A stretch of 18,735 nt of DNA from Dehalococcoidia bacterium (GCA_007571275.1 RKRS01000070.1:1-18735); one strand, 5' to 3'. Shown: positions 8,501 to 15,816, numbered from the stretch's first letter. Made by a program: numbers and translations. The notes: generated from the sequence alone by a model not told the origin.

Positions 8501-10121
8501 TTGTGACCTGAGCGAACTTCTGCTTGAAATAGGTATAGAGCGGTCGCGGGGGATCGTGCAGCACCGAGAGCGGCGTGTCGTCACCCATCGAGCCGACCGG
8601 TTCTTTGGCCTGACGCGCCATCGGCTTCAGGACGTACTCGATCTCTTCCTTGCTATAGCCATACAGGACCTGCCGAGACAGCAGCTCTCCTTCGTCCGGC
8701 TGAGGAATACTCGATGCCTCAATGCTCGCTGCGCGCTGCAACCGCCCCATGTACTGCCGGACCCAACGTCGATACGGCAATCGGGATGACATGCGGCGTT
8801 TGATGTCATCGTTACGCAGCAGCTCGTGGCGCTCCGTATCGACCGCGACCATCTGTCCAGGCCCAAGCCGCCCGGTTTCGATGATTTCCGACTGGTCAAT
8901 CGGAATCAGACCGACCTCCGAACCCATCACCACCAGTCCGCTACGAGTGACCTGATAGCGAGCGGGACGCAGGCCATTACGGTCCATTGCCGCCGCGGCG
9001 ATCTTGCCATCCGTGAAGGCCATCGCTGCCGGACCGTCCCACGGCTCAGTCAAACAAGCGTGGTACTCGTAGAACCCTCGCAAGTCAGGATCCATGTCAT
9101 CAAGCTGTTCCCAGGCTTCGGGAATCAGCATCATCATGGCGTGCAGCGGGCTACGGCCTGAAGCGACCAGCAGCTCAAAAGCCTCATCGAACGCCTGGGA
9201 GTCGGAACTCACTGAGCCCAGTACCGGGTGCAACTCGGCAACCGAGTCGCCCCACACATCCGACTGGAGCGCCGGACCCCGCGCCTGCATCCACAGCCGA
9301 TTCCCCAACAGCGTGTTGATTTCACCGTTATGTGCGATGTAACGGAATGGCTGCGCGATCTTCCAGTCGGGCAATGTGTTGGTGGCGTAGCGCTGATGGA
9401 ACAGCGCGACAGCGGTCACTGTCTCAGGGTTGGTCAGGTCCGGATAGAAACGACTAAGTTGCGGCGCGACCATGAGCCCCTTGTAGACCACGGTCGAGGA
9501 GGACATGGAAACGATGTAGGTATCGCCCGCCGGATCGCCCGAAGCGCCGTCGCGCAAAGCTCGGTACTCAGCGTCGGCACGCCGCCGCGCGAGATACATC
9601 CGACGCGTGAATTCGGCGTCAGCGACTCCGCTCGGGCGGGATACAAGCAGCTGCTCGATACACGGCAGCTCTCGCAGGGCCCAACGGCCGAGCACTGTCG
9701 GATCCGTGGGCACGACCCGCCAGCCGAGGACGTTCATGCCGGTCCGGTTGATCGCCGACTCGAGAATCGTCCTGCCTCGCTGAGCCGACTCGGCATCCAT
9801 CGGGAGAAATACCATCGCCAGGCCAAGATCAGCGTCGCTGACGCTGGAGTGACCGAGTCGGGCCAGGTCTTCTCCCAGAATTGCATAGGGAATACTGATC
9901 GTGACGCCGGCTCCGTCGCCTGTGTCCGGGTCAGCGTTGACGGCTCCGCGATGTGTCAGACTGACCACGCCCTGCACAGCCTGCTGGACCAGTTCGTGCG
10001 TCGCCACACCGTCCAGTCGAGCGATGAATCCAGTGCCGCACGCATCGCGGAAGCTCTTCGGATCGTGAAGTCCCGCATAGTCTGCCCGACTAGCTCGATT
10101 TGGGTGGTGGCTGCGCGTCAT
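5568..10121 (-). CDS. gltB: Glutamate synthase large (alpha) subunit
   Basis: A protein of about 1517 residues, the normal size of the glutamate synthase alpha subunit. It takes the amide of glutamine and, with 2-oxoglutarate, makes two glutamates in the cytoplasm. An N-terminal class-II glutamine amidotransferase domain carries Cys28 in ACGTGF, the nucleophile exposed after removal of a short propeptide. It is followed by the central domain, then the FMN-binding synthase domain with GADGGTGASP and the three cluster cysteines of C-K-M-A-R-Q-C-H-L-N-T-C (about 1135, 1141 and 1146) that bind the 3Fe-4S centre. The C-terminal GXGXG domain is glycine-rich (for example GKGMAGGM). The frame stays open to a TTG at 10211, but those 30 codons have low GC at third positions and are not family sequence. 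The ATG at 10121 puts the cysteine at the usual distance, although no clear ribosome binding site precedes it. No gltD lies beside it. Confidence 0.95.
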   Translation of the reverse strand: MTRSHHPNRASRADYAGLHDPKSFRDACGTGFIARLDGVATHELVQQAVQGVVSLTHRGAVNADPDTGDGAGVTISIPYAILGEDLARLGHSSVSDADLGLAMVFLPMDAESAQRGRTILESAINRTGMNVLGWRVVPTDPTVLGRWALRELPCIEQLLVSRPSGVADAEFTRRMYLARRRADAEYRALRDGASGDPAGDTYIVSMSSSTVVYKGLMVAPQLSRFYPDLTNPETVTAVALFHQRYATNTLPDWKIAQPFRYIAHNGEINTLLGNRLWMQARGPALQSDVWGDSVAELHPVLGSVSSDSQAFDEAFELLVASGRSPLHAMMMLIPEAWEQLDDMDPDLRGFYEYHACLTEPWDGPAAMAFTDGKIAAAAMDRNGLRPARYQVTRSGLVVMGSEVGLIPIDQSEIIETGRLGPGQMVAVDTERHELLRNDDIKRRMSSRLPYRRWVRQYMGRLQRAASIEASSIPQPDEGELLSRQVLYGYSKEEIEYVLKPMARQAKEPVGSMGDDTPLSVLHDPPRPLYTYFKQKFAQVTNPPIDSIRERNVMSLDTWLGRRQSLLEETPEAARLVHLKSPLLLSDELEALLAFRQPGFSAAVIEVTFPVEDGPAGLEAALNALCDRVDNAIEDGHSLIVLSDEQVSPDDVPIPMLLAVSTVHHHLINSGQRLSASIVASCGDARDVHQISCLIGFGADAVHPYLALQTLNSLHAEGEFDDMDAAEVIDRYVRAVDSGILKIMSKMGIAARASYHGAQIFEALGIGEEVVERSFPGTLSRVGGVGFEEIGADALSRHAQAYPADRLDAGGWYRYRRNADYHANEPPVWRALHKVVQGGGQEAYAKYAEQANHRQPTALRDLLGFKSDRDPISLSEVESHEEITPRFSTGAMSLGALSPETHEDIARAMNELGAASNTGEGGEDPRRFLHSGDKSDANSQIKQIASGRFGVTPAYLGSAGEIEIKIAQGSKPGEGGQLPGHKVTPYIAMLRHSTPGVELISPPPHHDIYSIEDLSQLIYDLKITNPRARVCVKLVACEGVGTIATGVAKAYADVVHISGADGGTGASPLSSVKYAGAPWELGVKEAHEALVVNGLRGRIRLRTDGGFHTGRDVVVAAMLGAEAYGFGTTALVALGCKMARQCHLNTCPVGVATQREDLRAKYFGKPQMLIDFLLHVAEEVRVILAELGYRSLGEVIGRTDLLEQIPPRSGERAKLVDLSKLLAPIEADPEFPRMRIQERNDRRDDLRLDDELLELLEPHIAREEHISAKFEITNMHRTVGARVSGRIAQQYGDLGMQRGTIELHFAGSAGQSFGAFLVRGLRLYLRGEANDYVGKGMAGGMISVAPRDDAGFRGRDAVLVGNTVLYGATGGTLWVAGRAGERFAVRNSGARTVVEGVGDHGCEYMTGGTVVVLGPVGQNFAAGMSGGIAYVWDADGELESRINPAMVDLETVDDANEATVLEEMIETHAERTGSSLALEVLNNWDVVLRQIVKIIPRDYKRVLRERAEEQAKALATQE

Positions 10122-10282
10122 ATCGTCTACGTCTATCGATTCCTGGGCATTCACTGTCGCAGTCAATGCAAACAAGGTGCCAATACGGATATTACGTGAA
10201 TATTCGCACAATCGAGCTCACCACGCTAGCGACTTCATTACAGCCGAGGCCTCAGGTCAGACACGCCGCCAACCGCCGGTCG
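10122..10282. promoter_or_regulatory. Intergenic leader upstream of gltB
   Basis: The longest gap in the window. The 80 or so bases nearest gltB are clearly more AT-rich than the genes, which suits a promoter and leader read on the minus strand. A TTGACT hexamer on that strand (about 10161-10166) is a reasonable -35, but no convincing -10 follows at 16-18 bases. A GAATATTC palindrome lies at about 10198-10205. A GGTGAG stretch before the TTG at 10211 resembles a ribosome binding site, so a longer gltB cannot be fully excluded. Towards the aminotransferase stop there is a GAGGCCTC palindrome, with no T-run that would make it a terminator. I recognise no riboswitch. Confidence 0.4.
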
Positions 10283-11638
10283 CTAGAGAATTTCGTCGCG
10301 GCGCAAGTCCGCTAAGGCGGCGCCAAACCGATCAATTGTCGAGTCAATATCCGCCTCAGTATGTACACAGGAGACGAGCGCGCCCATGCCCATCAGATCG
10401 ACGCCGTGATTAATGAACGCGCGGCGGAACGACCAGGCAACCACCGATGGCGACGTAGGTAGCGTCGAGCTGGCTCCGCCGTGCTGGTCCCAATCCCAGG
10501 TCACGCCGTCGTCCGGTCGGGCCACGTCTTGCCCGAGAATGATATGGACCATCGACGCATCGGCCCAGGCGCATCCGCCAATTTCCGCCTCCAGTAGGGC
10601 GCGATTCAGGCCTCGAGAAAGCTGAGCCGCGCGCTCATTCGCGATCGAGATCGGATCTTCTTCCGCGACCGCGCGGAGCGCCCGCTCTCCGGCCACCGCC
10701 GAGAGAGGATTGGCATTAAACGTGCCAGGGTGAGCTACGCGTCCGTTCCCGGCCTCGAAGCTGATCTGGTCGAGCAGATCGGCTCGTCCTACGACTGCGC
10801 CGCCAGGCAAACCGCCTGCGGCAATCTTCGCCAGAGTCGTCAGATCCGGTCGGACGCCAATCCGTTCCTGAATGCCGCCGGCGCTGGCGCGGAATCCAGT
10901 CACGACCTCATCAAAGATCAACAAGGCCCCAGTCTGCTCAGTCAATGCGCGCAACTCATGCGGCACAGACGGATCGAGGGGACAAGTGCCCCACGAGTAG
11001 CCGCTCGGCTCGAGGATGACCGCCGCGTACTCCTCGGTTGCCAACGCAGCCGCGATACCTGGCACGTCCGTCTGGTCAAAAATCGAGAGCAGGTTTTGCA
11101 TCGCCTCCGGCTGGCCGTTGGCCGCGATTCGACCAGCCGAGGTTCGGCCGGCGGCGAAGACGCTGTCGTTCCAGCCATGGAAGTGGTTGCGCAGGCGCAG
11201 CAGTCGGTCACGACCCGTCGCCGCGCGCGCCAGGCGAACCGCCATCATGGTCGCCTCGGTTCCGGACGACGTGAACCGCACCTTCTCGGCGCTGGGCAGC
11301 AGACGCTGGATCGCCAGCGCCCAGCGACGCTCGAGTTCGCTCGAACCACCCATGTGTGTCCCGCGAGCGACCTGCTCGGTGACCGCCTCAACCAGGTATG
11401 GATGACTGTGGCCGAAGAGCAACGCACCGTGACCCATGACGTAGTCGATGTACTCGTTGCCATCGACATCCCACTTGCGCGGGCCCACAGCGCGATCAAT
11501 GACGATACCGAACGGCTCGAAGTGCCGGGCGTCATGAGTCACGCCACCCGGGAAAATCGTCCGCGCTTCTTCCGCCCGGCGCGCCGACTCAGCGTGCTTG
11601 GCGAAAAACTCCCGATCAATCGCTGTCGTCCCACTCAT
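10283..11638 (-). CDS. Class III PLP-dependent aminotransferase (glutamate-1-semialdehyde aminomutase-like)
   Basis: A 451-residue PLP enzyme of the class III aminotransferase fold. Residues 124-130 are SSGTEAT, which binds the PLP phosphate; H-F-H-G-W at 152-156 stacks over the ring; Asp243 in FDEVVTGFR contacts the pyridine nitrogen; and Lys271 in TTLAKIAAGGLPGG forms the Schiff base. Its closest look is to glutamate-1-semialdehyde 2,1-aminomutase. However, it is longer than the usual 420-430 residues, and its N-terminus (FPGGVTHDARHFEPFGIVIDRA) suits the broad group of HemL-like transaminases of unknown amino acceptor. The start at 11638 is fixed by a strong GGAGGA site. It precedes gltB on the same strand by 161 bases. 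Using glutamate as amino donor would fit that neighbour, but this is inference. Confidence 0.88.
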   Translation of the reverse strand: MSGTTAIDREFFAKHAESARRAEEARTIFPGGVTHDARHFEPFGIVIDRAVGPRKWDVDGNEYIDYVMGHGALLFGHSHPYLVEAVTEQVARGTHMGGSSELERRWALAIQRLLPSAEKVRFTSSGTEATMMAVRLARAATGRDRLLRLRNHFHGWNDSVFAAGRTSAGRIAANGQPEAMQNLLSIFDQTDVPGIAAALATEEYAAVILEPSGYSWGTCPLDPSVPHELRALTEQTGALLIFDEVVTGFRASAGGIQERIGVRPDLTTLAKIAAGGLPGGAVVGRADLLDQISFEAGNGRVAHPGTFNANPLSAVAGERALRAVAEEDPISIANERAAQLSRGLNRALLEAEIGGCAWADASMVHIILGQDVARPDDGVTWDWDQHGGASSTLPTSPSVVAWSFRRAFINHGVDLMGMGALVSCVHTEADIDSTIDRFGAALADLRRDEIL

Positions 11639-11723
11639 GGCGTTCCTCCTGCGTAGACTGGATCAGACATTAGCGCACATGGGTGAATCCGTTTTCTGCA
11701 GGGAGTCAAATTAGAGTGCAGTC
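11639..11723. promoter_or_regulatory. Divergent intergenic region between the aminotransferase and the VTT-protein gene
   Basis: An 85-base gap that must serve both directions. GGAGGA, read on the minus strand at 11644-11649, is the aminotransferase ribosome binding site. A minus-strand TTGACT (about 11704-11709) may be its -35, without a clear -10. On the plus strand, TAGAGT at 11712-11717 lies only 6 bases before the ATG at 11724. It would give a leaderless or near-leaderless transcript if used as a -10, and no matching -35 is seen. The promoter role rests on arrangement. Confidence 0.35.
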
Positions 11724-12416
11724 ATGCAGAACTGGCAGATGGATCGCCGCCGCATCGCGCTGCTCGCTCTGGCCGGCCTCGCCATCATCGCCGTTCTGAT
11801 CGGCGCCTATTTCGCCTACGACCGTTGGTTCCCCTGGGAGCAGTCGGAAATCGAAGCATGGATCGACGGCTTCGGCGTCTGGGGACCAGTCGTGTACATC
11901 GTCGTATTCGCGCTCTCCATGCTCTTCGCTCCGCTGCCGACAGCGCCAATGCCGCTGATTGCCGCCGCCGTGTTCGGGCCAGAACTTGGATTTCTCTACA
12001 CGATCTCCGCCACAGCGATCGGCTCAACGATCTGCTTCTGGATCGCACGACGGCTCGGACGTCCGGCCCTGCGACGCCTCACCTCACAAATGGCGTTGGA
12101 CAAAATTGACGAGCTCGGTGAACGGTTGGGCATTCGCCTGTTGATCATCCTCCGCCTGTTTCCGGTCGCCGGCGTCGACTACGTCTCGTATGCGGCGGGA
12201 CTTACACAAATGCGTTTCACCTCCTACATCGTGATCTCAGTGCTCGCTTCTGCGCCCATTCTGATCTTCGCCGCCGTGCTCGGCACGGCCGTGCTCGAGC
12301 GAAACCTGGAAATCATGATCGGCGCCTTGATCGCAATCGTGCTGTTCTTTGCGGCGCCCATCGTCTGGGTCTGGTGGCGTCAACGTCGTCAGCAACCAGC
12401 CACGACGGAACGCTAA
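11724..12416 (+). CDS. TVP38/TMEM64-family (VTT/SNARE-associated domain) membrane protein
   Basis: A 230-residue inner-membrane protein. An N-terminal helix at about 11-31 is followed by the VTT domain. That domain has hydrophobic segments near 54-70, 76-92 and 93-107, the basic ARRLGRPALRR stretch at 108-118, and the conserved RLFPVAGVDYVSYAAGLTQM at 144-163, which forms the re-entrant part of DedA/VTT proteins. Two more segments (about 165-188 and 195-217) and a basic tail end the protein. Relatives in the DedA superfamily act as lipid scramblases or flippases or support envelope homeostasis. The exact role of bacterial TVP38 members is unclear. No good ribosome binding site precedes the ATG at 11724; the in-frame ATG at 11739 is an alternative. 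A flavin reductase-like gene follows after 9 bases. Confidence 0.87.
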   Translation: MQNWQMDRRRIALLALAGLAIIAVLIGAYFAYDRWFPWEQSEIEAWIDGFGVWGPVVYIVVFALSMLFAPLPTAPMPLIAAAVFGPELGFLYTISATAIGSTICFWIARRLGRPALRRLTSQMALDKIDELGERLGIRLLIILRLFPVAGVDYVSYAAGLTQMRFTSYIVISVLASAPILIFAAVLGTAVLERNLEIMIGALIAIVLFFAAPIVWVWWRQRRQQPATTER

Positions 12417-12425
12417 TCTCTCTTT

Positions 12426-13010
12426 ATGTCGATCGCCGATGCGCCCTCACTGCTCACATTGATGTGGTCGCCATTGACCGTCGTCACCGCCGCGCACGAT
12501 GGAACGTACGGCGGGCAAATCGCCGTCGGCGCATTCGCCGCCTCGATCGTGCCGGCGCAGCCCCGTGTCCTGGTCCAGATTCAAAAGCGCAATCACACCA
12601 ACTCGCTGATCGAGCAGTCGGGCAAGCTCGCTGTCCATATCATCGCCCGCGAACAGTGGCAGTGGGTCCGCCATTGGGGATTCCGCTCTCAGACCGAAGT
12701 CGACAAATTTGCAGGAATCGACTGGTCTGAGCACGAGAGCGGCCTACCAATTCTTGGTGGTGTGCTCGGCTGGATGACCTGCGAAGTGGTCAACTACATG
12801 GATGGCGGCGATATGGCGATCTGGCTCGCCGACGTCACCGACGCCGCGCGCAATACGAGGGCCCAACCGATCCGCTGGCACGAAGTGCAGCAGGTGCTGC
12901 CACCGCAGTGGGCCGAGGAGTACGCGCGCAAGCTGAGTCACGACGTGCCGGATTCTGGTCGCAGGATGACTCAGATCTCTACCGATCCGCCCTGGAAACT
13001 CGACCGCTAG
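12426..13010 (+). CDS. Flavin reductase-like domain protein
   Basis: A 194-residue protein of the flavin reductase-like (FMN-binding split barrel) family. The opening SPLTVVTAAHDGTYGG at 15-30, the VGAFAASIVPAQPRVLVQI strand-turn region at 34-52, and the NHTNSLIEQSGKLAVHII stretch at 56-73 are the typical FMN-contacting elements. Such proteins reduce flavin with NAD(P)H for a partner monooxygenase, or act as flavin-binding oxidoreductases in their own right. No monooxygenase lies next to it. The neighbours are a VTT membrane protein 9 bases before and an esterase 34 bases after, so a shared transcript is likely but a shared pathway is not shown. The C-terminal 60 residues (from about DAARNTRAQPIRW) are less conserved to my eye. 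The ATG at 12426 lacks a good ribosome binding site, which suggests translation coupled to the gene before it. Confidence 0.82.
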   Translation: MSIADAPSLLTLMWSPLTVVTAAHDGTYGGQIAVGAFAASIVPAQPRVLVQIQKRNHTNSLIEQSGKLAVHIIAREQWQWVRHWGFRSQTEVDKFAGIDWSEHESGLPILGGVLGWMTCEVVNYMDGGDMAIWLADVTDAARNTRAQPIRWHEVQQVLPPQWAEEYARKLSHDVPDSGRRMTQISTDPPWKLDR

Positions 13011-13032
13011 CCTGCCGCTACACCCGTTGAGC

Positions 13033-13038
13033 AGGAGG
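13033..13038 (+). promoter_or_regulatory. Ribosome binding site fixing the esterase start at 13045
   Basis: A perfect AGGAGG lies 6 bases before the ATG at 13045. The frame is open further back to a TTG at 13027, but that would place the Shine-Dalgarno sequence inside the coding region, so the shorter protein is the right one. Confidence 0.85.
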
Positions 13039-13044
13039 AACCCA

Positions 13045-14076
13045 ATGGGCCGCATTGCGGAAGACCCGCGCATTGACCCTCGTCTGAAGGCGATCTTCGC
13101 TGACATGCCGGCAGCCTCGCAGCCAAACGTGTCCAGCCGTGAAGAGATCGTCGAACGACTTAACTCGCCTGAGCTGATGACAGACGTGATCCGCGTGATC
13201 GAGAAGATGATCAGTCCGCAGCTGGAAATGATCGCTCCTCATGACGGCCTCACGATCACCACCGAAACGTTCGAATCACGGCCCGATGGCAATACTGCCA
13301 ACATCCAACTGATCCGTCCCGAAGCTGACGAGCCGCTGCCGACTGTGTACTACATCCACGGCGGAGGGATGCACTCAGGCTCCTGCTACGACCCCATCAC
13401 CAGCGCCTGGGGTCGGCTCATCGCTCAGCATGACGTCGCCGTTGCGATGGTGGATTTCCGAAACTCCGCAGTTCCGTCATCAGTCCCGGAGGTGGCTCCA
13501 TACCCGGCAGGGCTCAACGATTGTGTCTCCGGACTGCAGTGGCTGATCGACCATGCAGACGACCTCGGACTGGACGCGAAGCGCATCATCGTCGCTGGCG
13601 AGAGCGGCGGCGGCAACCTGACCCTGGCAGTCGGGTTGCGCTTGACCAGCGCGGGCGAGGCCGGAAACATCCGGGGACTCTACGCGCTCTGCCCATACAT
13701 CGCCGGCAGCTGGCCTCGCGACGATCTGCCCTCATCAATCGAGAACAACGGACTCATGCTCGACATGCATGACAACTCGCACGCAGTTCTCTATGGGATC
13801 GAGGCATTTGAGGAGAAGGACCCAATGGCCTGGCCGCTCTTCGCGTCGGAAGCGGACCTACAGGGTTTCCCCGAGACCATCATCTCGGTCAACGAATGCG
13901 ACCCGCTCCGCGACGAAGGGATCGAGTTTTACCGACTCCTGCTCCGGGCCGGGCAGAAAGCGCGATGCCGTCAGGTGATGGGCACCCTGCACGGCGGCGA
14001 TGTCTTCGTCTCTCCGTGCCCAGACATTTCCCGCGACACTGCGCGCGACATCGCTGCCTTCTGCAAGGGGTCGTAA
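13045..14076 (+). CDS. Alpha/beta hydrolase of the HSL (hormone-sensitive lipase-like) esterase family
   Basis: A 343-residue cytoplasmic carboxylesterase; no signal peptide is visible. The HSL-family oxyanion-hole motif HGGG is at 105-108. The nucleophile elbow is GESGGG at 185-190 with Ser187; Asp286 in NECDPLRDEG and His316 in TLHGGD complete the catalytic triad. The N-terminal 60 residues (RIDPRLKAIFADMP onward) form the family's cap. Members hydrolyse short-chain acyl esters, sometimes larger xenobiotic esters; the natural substrate here is unknown. The start follows a perfect AGGAGG. Its stop is 7 bases from the stop of the convergent enoyl-CoA hydratase, so there is no room for a terminator between them. 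Confidence 0.93.
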   Translation: MGRIAEDPRIDPRLKAIFADMPAASQPNVSSREEIVERLNSPELMTDVIRVIEKMISPQLEMIAPHDGLTITTETFESRPDGNTANIQLIRPEADEPLPTVYYIHGGGMHSGSCYDPITSAWGRLIAQHDVAVAMVDFRNSAVPSSVPEVAPYPAGLNDCVSGLQWLIDHADDLGLDAKRIIVAGESGGGNLTLAVGLRLTSAGEAGNIRGLYALCPYIAGSWPRDDLPSSIENNGLMLDMHDNSHAVLYGIEAFEEKDPMAWPLFASEADLQGFPETIISVNECDPLRDEGIEFYRLLLRAGQKARCRQVMGTLHGGDVFVSPCPDISRDTARDIAAFCKGS

Positions 14077-14083
14077 TCGAGCC

Positions 14084-14884
14084 TTAGCGGCCCTTCCAGT
14101 TCGGCGTGCGCTTCTCGGCGAAGGCTCGCGGCCCCTCGATCAGGTCCTCGGACTGACCCATGATCCGCTGCTGGTGGAAGGTGTGAGTCAGCGCCGCGGG
14201 TAGCGGCAGATCCAGGCCCTTGTACGCCGCTTCCTTGGAAGCGCGCACCGAGATCGGCGCGCAGAGCAGAATCTCGCTGGCCCAGCGCTTGGCCGTGTCC
14301 ATCAACTCCGACAGCGGCACCACTTCGTTGACCAGACCCCAGCGATGCGCCTCGGCCGCCGGGATATGGTTACCCGTCAGCATGTAGCCCAGAGCGATCT
14401 TCAACGGAATGTGACGCGGCAGACGATGCACCCCGCCGGCGCCGGCCATCAGTCCGACGCGTGGCTCGGGCAAACCCAGACGCGCGTGGTCGGCCGCGAT
14501 GATGATGTCACACGCCATCGCCATCTCGCAGCCGCCGCCGAGCGCAAACCCGTTGACCGCGGCGATCATCGGCTTCGGGCATTCCCAGTCAGCCGTGATC
14601 CCGCCGAAGCCGCCACGCACCGGCGCGAAGGTCGGACGCTCGGAAGCTGGCACGCGCGACATCTCCGCTGTGTACTTCAGGTCATTGCCGGCAGAGAAGG
14701 CGCGCTCGCCCGCTCCAGTCAGGATCCCCACCCAGGCTGAGTCATCATTGGCGAATGTGTTCCATGCATCCGCCAACTCGGCGGTCGTCGGCGGATGAAT
14801 CGAGTTCATTCGCTCGGGACGGTTGATCGTAATCGTGACGATGTTCCCGTCTTGTTCGTACTTGATGAATTCGTAATCCGCCAT
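14084..14884 (-). CDS. Enoyl-CoA hydratase/isomerase (crotonase) family protein
   Basis: A 266-residue crotonase-fold enzyme of standard length acting on acyl-CoA thioesters. The oxyanion-hole segments are FSAGNDLK at 63-70 and NGFALGGGCE at 111-120. Both acid residues used by true hydratases appear present: Glu120 at the end of GGGCE and Glu140 in LPEPRVGL. This favours hydratase activity over isomerase or dehalogenase activity. The closing FAEKRTPNWKGR is the usual crotonase C-terminus. The frame is open upstream to 15178, but that extension only shadows the SDR gene. The ATG at 14884 is chosen because MADYEFIKYEQDGNIVTITINRP is the normal family N-terminus and GGGG lies about 7 bases upstream. 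It follows the SDR gene by 55 bases on the same strand, so the pair may act on one acyl-CoA route (hydration and oxidation), which is inference. Confidence 0.93.
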   Translation of the reverse strand: MADYEFIKYEQDGNIVTITINRPERMNSIHPPTTAELADAWNTFANDDSAWVGILTGAGERAFSAGNDLKYTAEMSRVPASERPTFAPVRGGFGGITADWECPKPMIAAVNGFALGGGCEMAMACDIIIAADHARLGLPEPRVGLMAGAGGVHRLPRHIPLKIALGYMLTGNHIPAAEAHRWGLVNEVVPLSELMDTAKRWASEILLCAPISVRASKEAAYKGLDLPLPAALTHTFHQQRIMGQSEDLIEGPRAFAEKRTPNWKGR

Positions 14885-14939
14885 TTCATCGCCCCTGTCA
14901 GTTGTGCTGCGGCGTTTGGTTCGTGCTCGGCGAGCTGGA

Positions 14940-15761
14940 CTAGTGCTGAACGCACGTCCCGCCGTCAACATTGTACGACTGACCCGTAATCCACTCTCCC
15001 TGCTGGGAACAGAGGAAGGCCGTGATGTATGCGATATCTTCACCCTCGCCAGCGCGACCCATCGGAATCCGCGTGTCGATCGCCCGCTGCCAGAACTCGC
15101 CTCGACCCATGTCATCCATCCGAGACGTGTCAATGATGCCCGGGCAGATCGCGTTGACACGCACACCATGCTTACCAATCTCCTGCGCCATCGACGCGGT
15201 CAACGCCTGCAATCCGGCCTTGGACGCGGCGTACGCGGCCGTGTTCGGTCCCAGCATCTTGCCTGCGATCGACGAGATGTTGATGATCGCCCCGCCTTCG
15301 CCTTGCTCGATCAGATGACGGCCAAAGACCTGGCTCATATAGAAGGCGCCGTTGAGATTGACGTCCAGAACCAGTCGCCACAGATCAGGATCGAGATCGA
15401 CAACCGCCACCCGGTCAGAGCCTCGCGCGGCGCCGGCGTTGTTGATCACGAAATCCACACGACCAAACTCGTCCAACGTGGTCGCCAGCAGATCCTCGAC
15501 TGCGCCATAGTCCGCCACGTCCGAGACCAATGCGAGCGCACGCTGTCCCTCCGCTCGAACCTCGTCGGCCACGGAATCGATATCTCGCCAACCAGCAGCC
15601 TGCTCATCGTCCGGATAGTTCTCGGGCGCACGACCGGTACCAGTCAGTACGACGTCACAGCCCTGTTTCGCCAACTCCACAGCGATCGGACGACCAATGC
15701 TGCGCATCCGTCCCGCGCCGGTGACGACCGCGACTTTGCCCTCAATTCCGCTCAGCTGCAT
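14940..15761 (-). CDS. Short-chain dehydrogenase/reductase (SDR)
   Basis: A 273-residue classical-type SDR using NAD(P)H. The Rossmann signature is TGAGRMRSIG at 14-23, Asp81 would contact the adenine, and NNAG is at 107-110. The catalytic residues are Asn135 in DVNLNG, Ser164 in NISS, and Tyr177 and Lys181 in YAASK. The closing GEWITGQSYNVDGG is also typical. The spacing in the glycine motif, where G-R-M-R-S-I-G replaces G-x-G-I-G, and an insertion around GRAPENYPDDEQAAGWRD at 43-60 place it outside the plain FabG group. The ATG at 15761 follows AGGGGA by 4 bases. The substrate is unknown; the enoyl-CoA hydratase 55 bases downstream suggests a 3-hydroxyacyl-CoA-like or keto substrate. Confidence 0.92.
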   Translation of the reverse strand: MQLSGIEGKVAVVTGAGRMRSIGRPIAVELAKQGCDVVLTGTGRAPENYPDDEQAAGWRDIDSVADEVRAEGQRALALVSDVADYGAVEDLLATTLDEFGRVDFVINNAGAARGSDRVAVVDLDPDLWRLVLDVNLNGAFYMSQVFGRHLIEQGEGGAIINISSIAGKMLGPNTAAYAASKAGLQALTASMAQEIGKHGVRVNAICPGIIDTSRMDDMGRGEFWQRAIDTRIPMGRAGEGEDIAYITAFLCSQQGEWITGQSYNVDGGTCVQH

Positions 15762-15785
15762 GATGTCCCCTGTTCATAGATTCCG

Positions 15786-15801
15786 CGCTGCGCTCGCAGC
15801 G
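15786..15801 (-). other. GC-rich inverted repeat in the gap before the SDR gene
   Basis: CGCTGC and GCAGCG flank a 4-base loop, a 6-bp perfect and very GC-rich hairpin in the 55-base gap between the acidic-protein stop and the SDR start. No T-run follows on the minus strand, so it is not a classical terminator. It could stabilise, process or partly attenuate the transcript. Confidence 0.4.
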
Positions 15802-15816
15802 AGGCTAGCAGCCGAC

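Noticed and set aside
9228..10199. Long plus-strand open frame opposite gltB
   Set aside because: Its sequence is the reverse shadow of a well-supported gltB with no recognisable motifs; GC-rich genes often leave open antisense frames.
10244..10255. GAGGCCTC palindrome after the aminotransferase as a terminator
   Set aside because: The palindrome has no loop and no following T-run.
10730..11656. Plus-strand open frame of 308 codons opposite the aminotransferase
   Set aside because: The minus-strand aminotransferase has every catalytic residue and a strong ribosome binding site; the other frame shows no family marks.
14885..15178. Upstream extension of the crotonase reading frame
   Set aside because: It is an antiparallel-free shadow inside the SDR gene and has no crotonase similarity; the normal N-terminus begins at 14884.
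14904..15779. Plus-strand open frame opposite the SDR gene
   Set aside because: The SDR on the minus strand has the full Gly, NNAG, Ser, Tyr and Lys set; the plus frame is its shadow.
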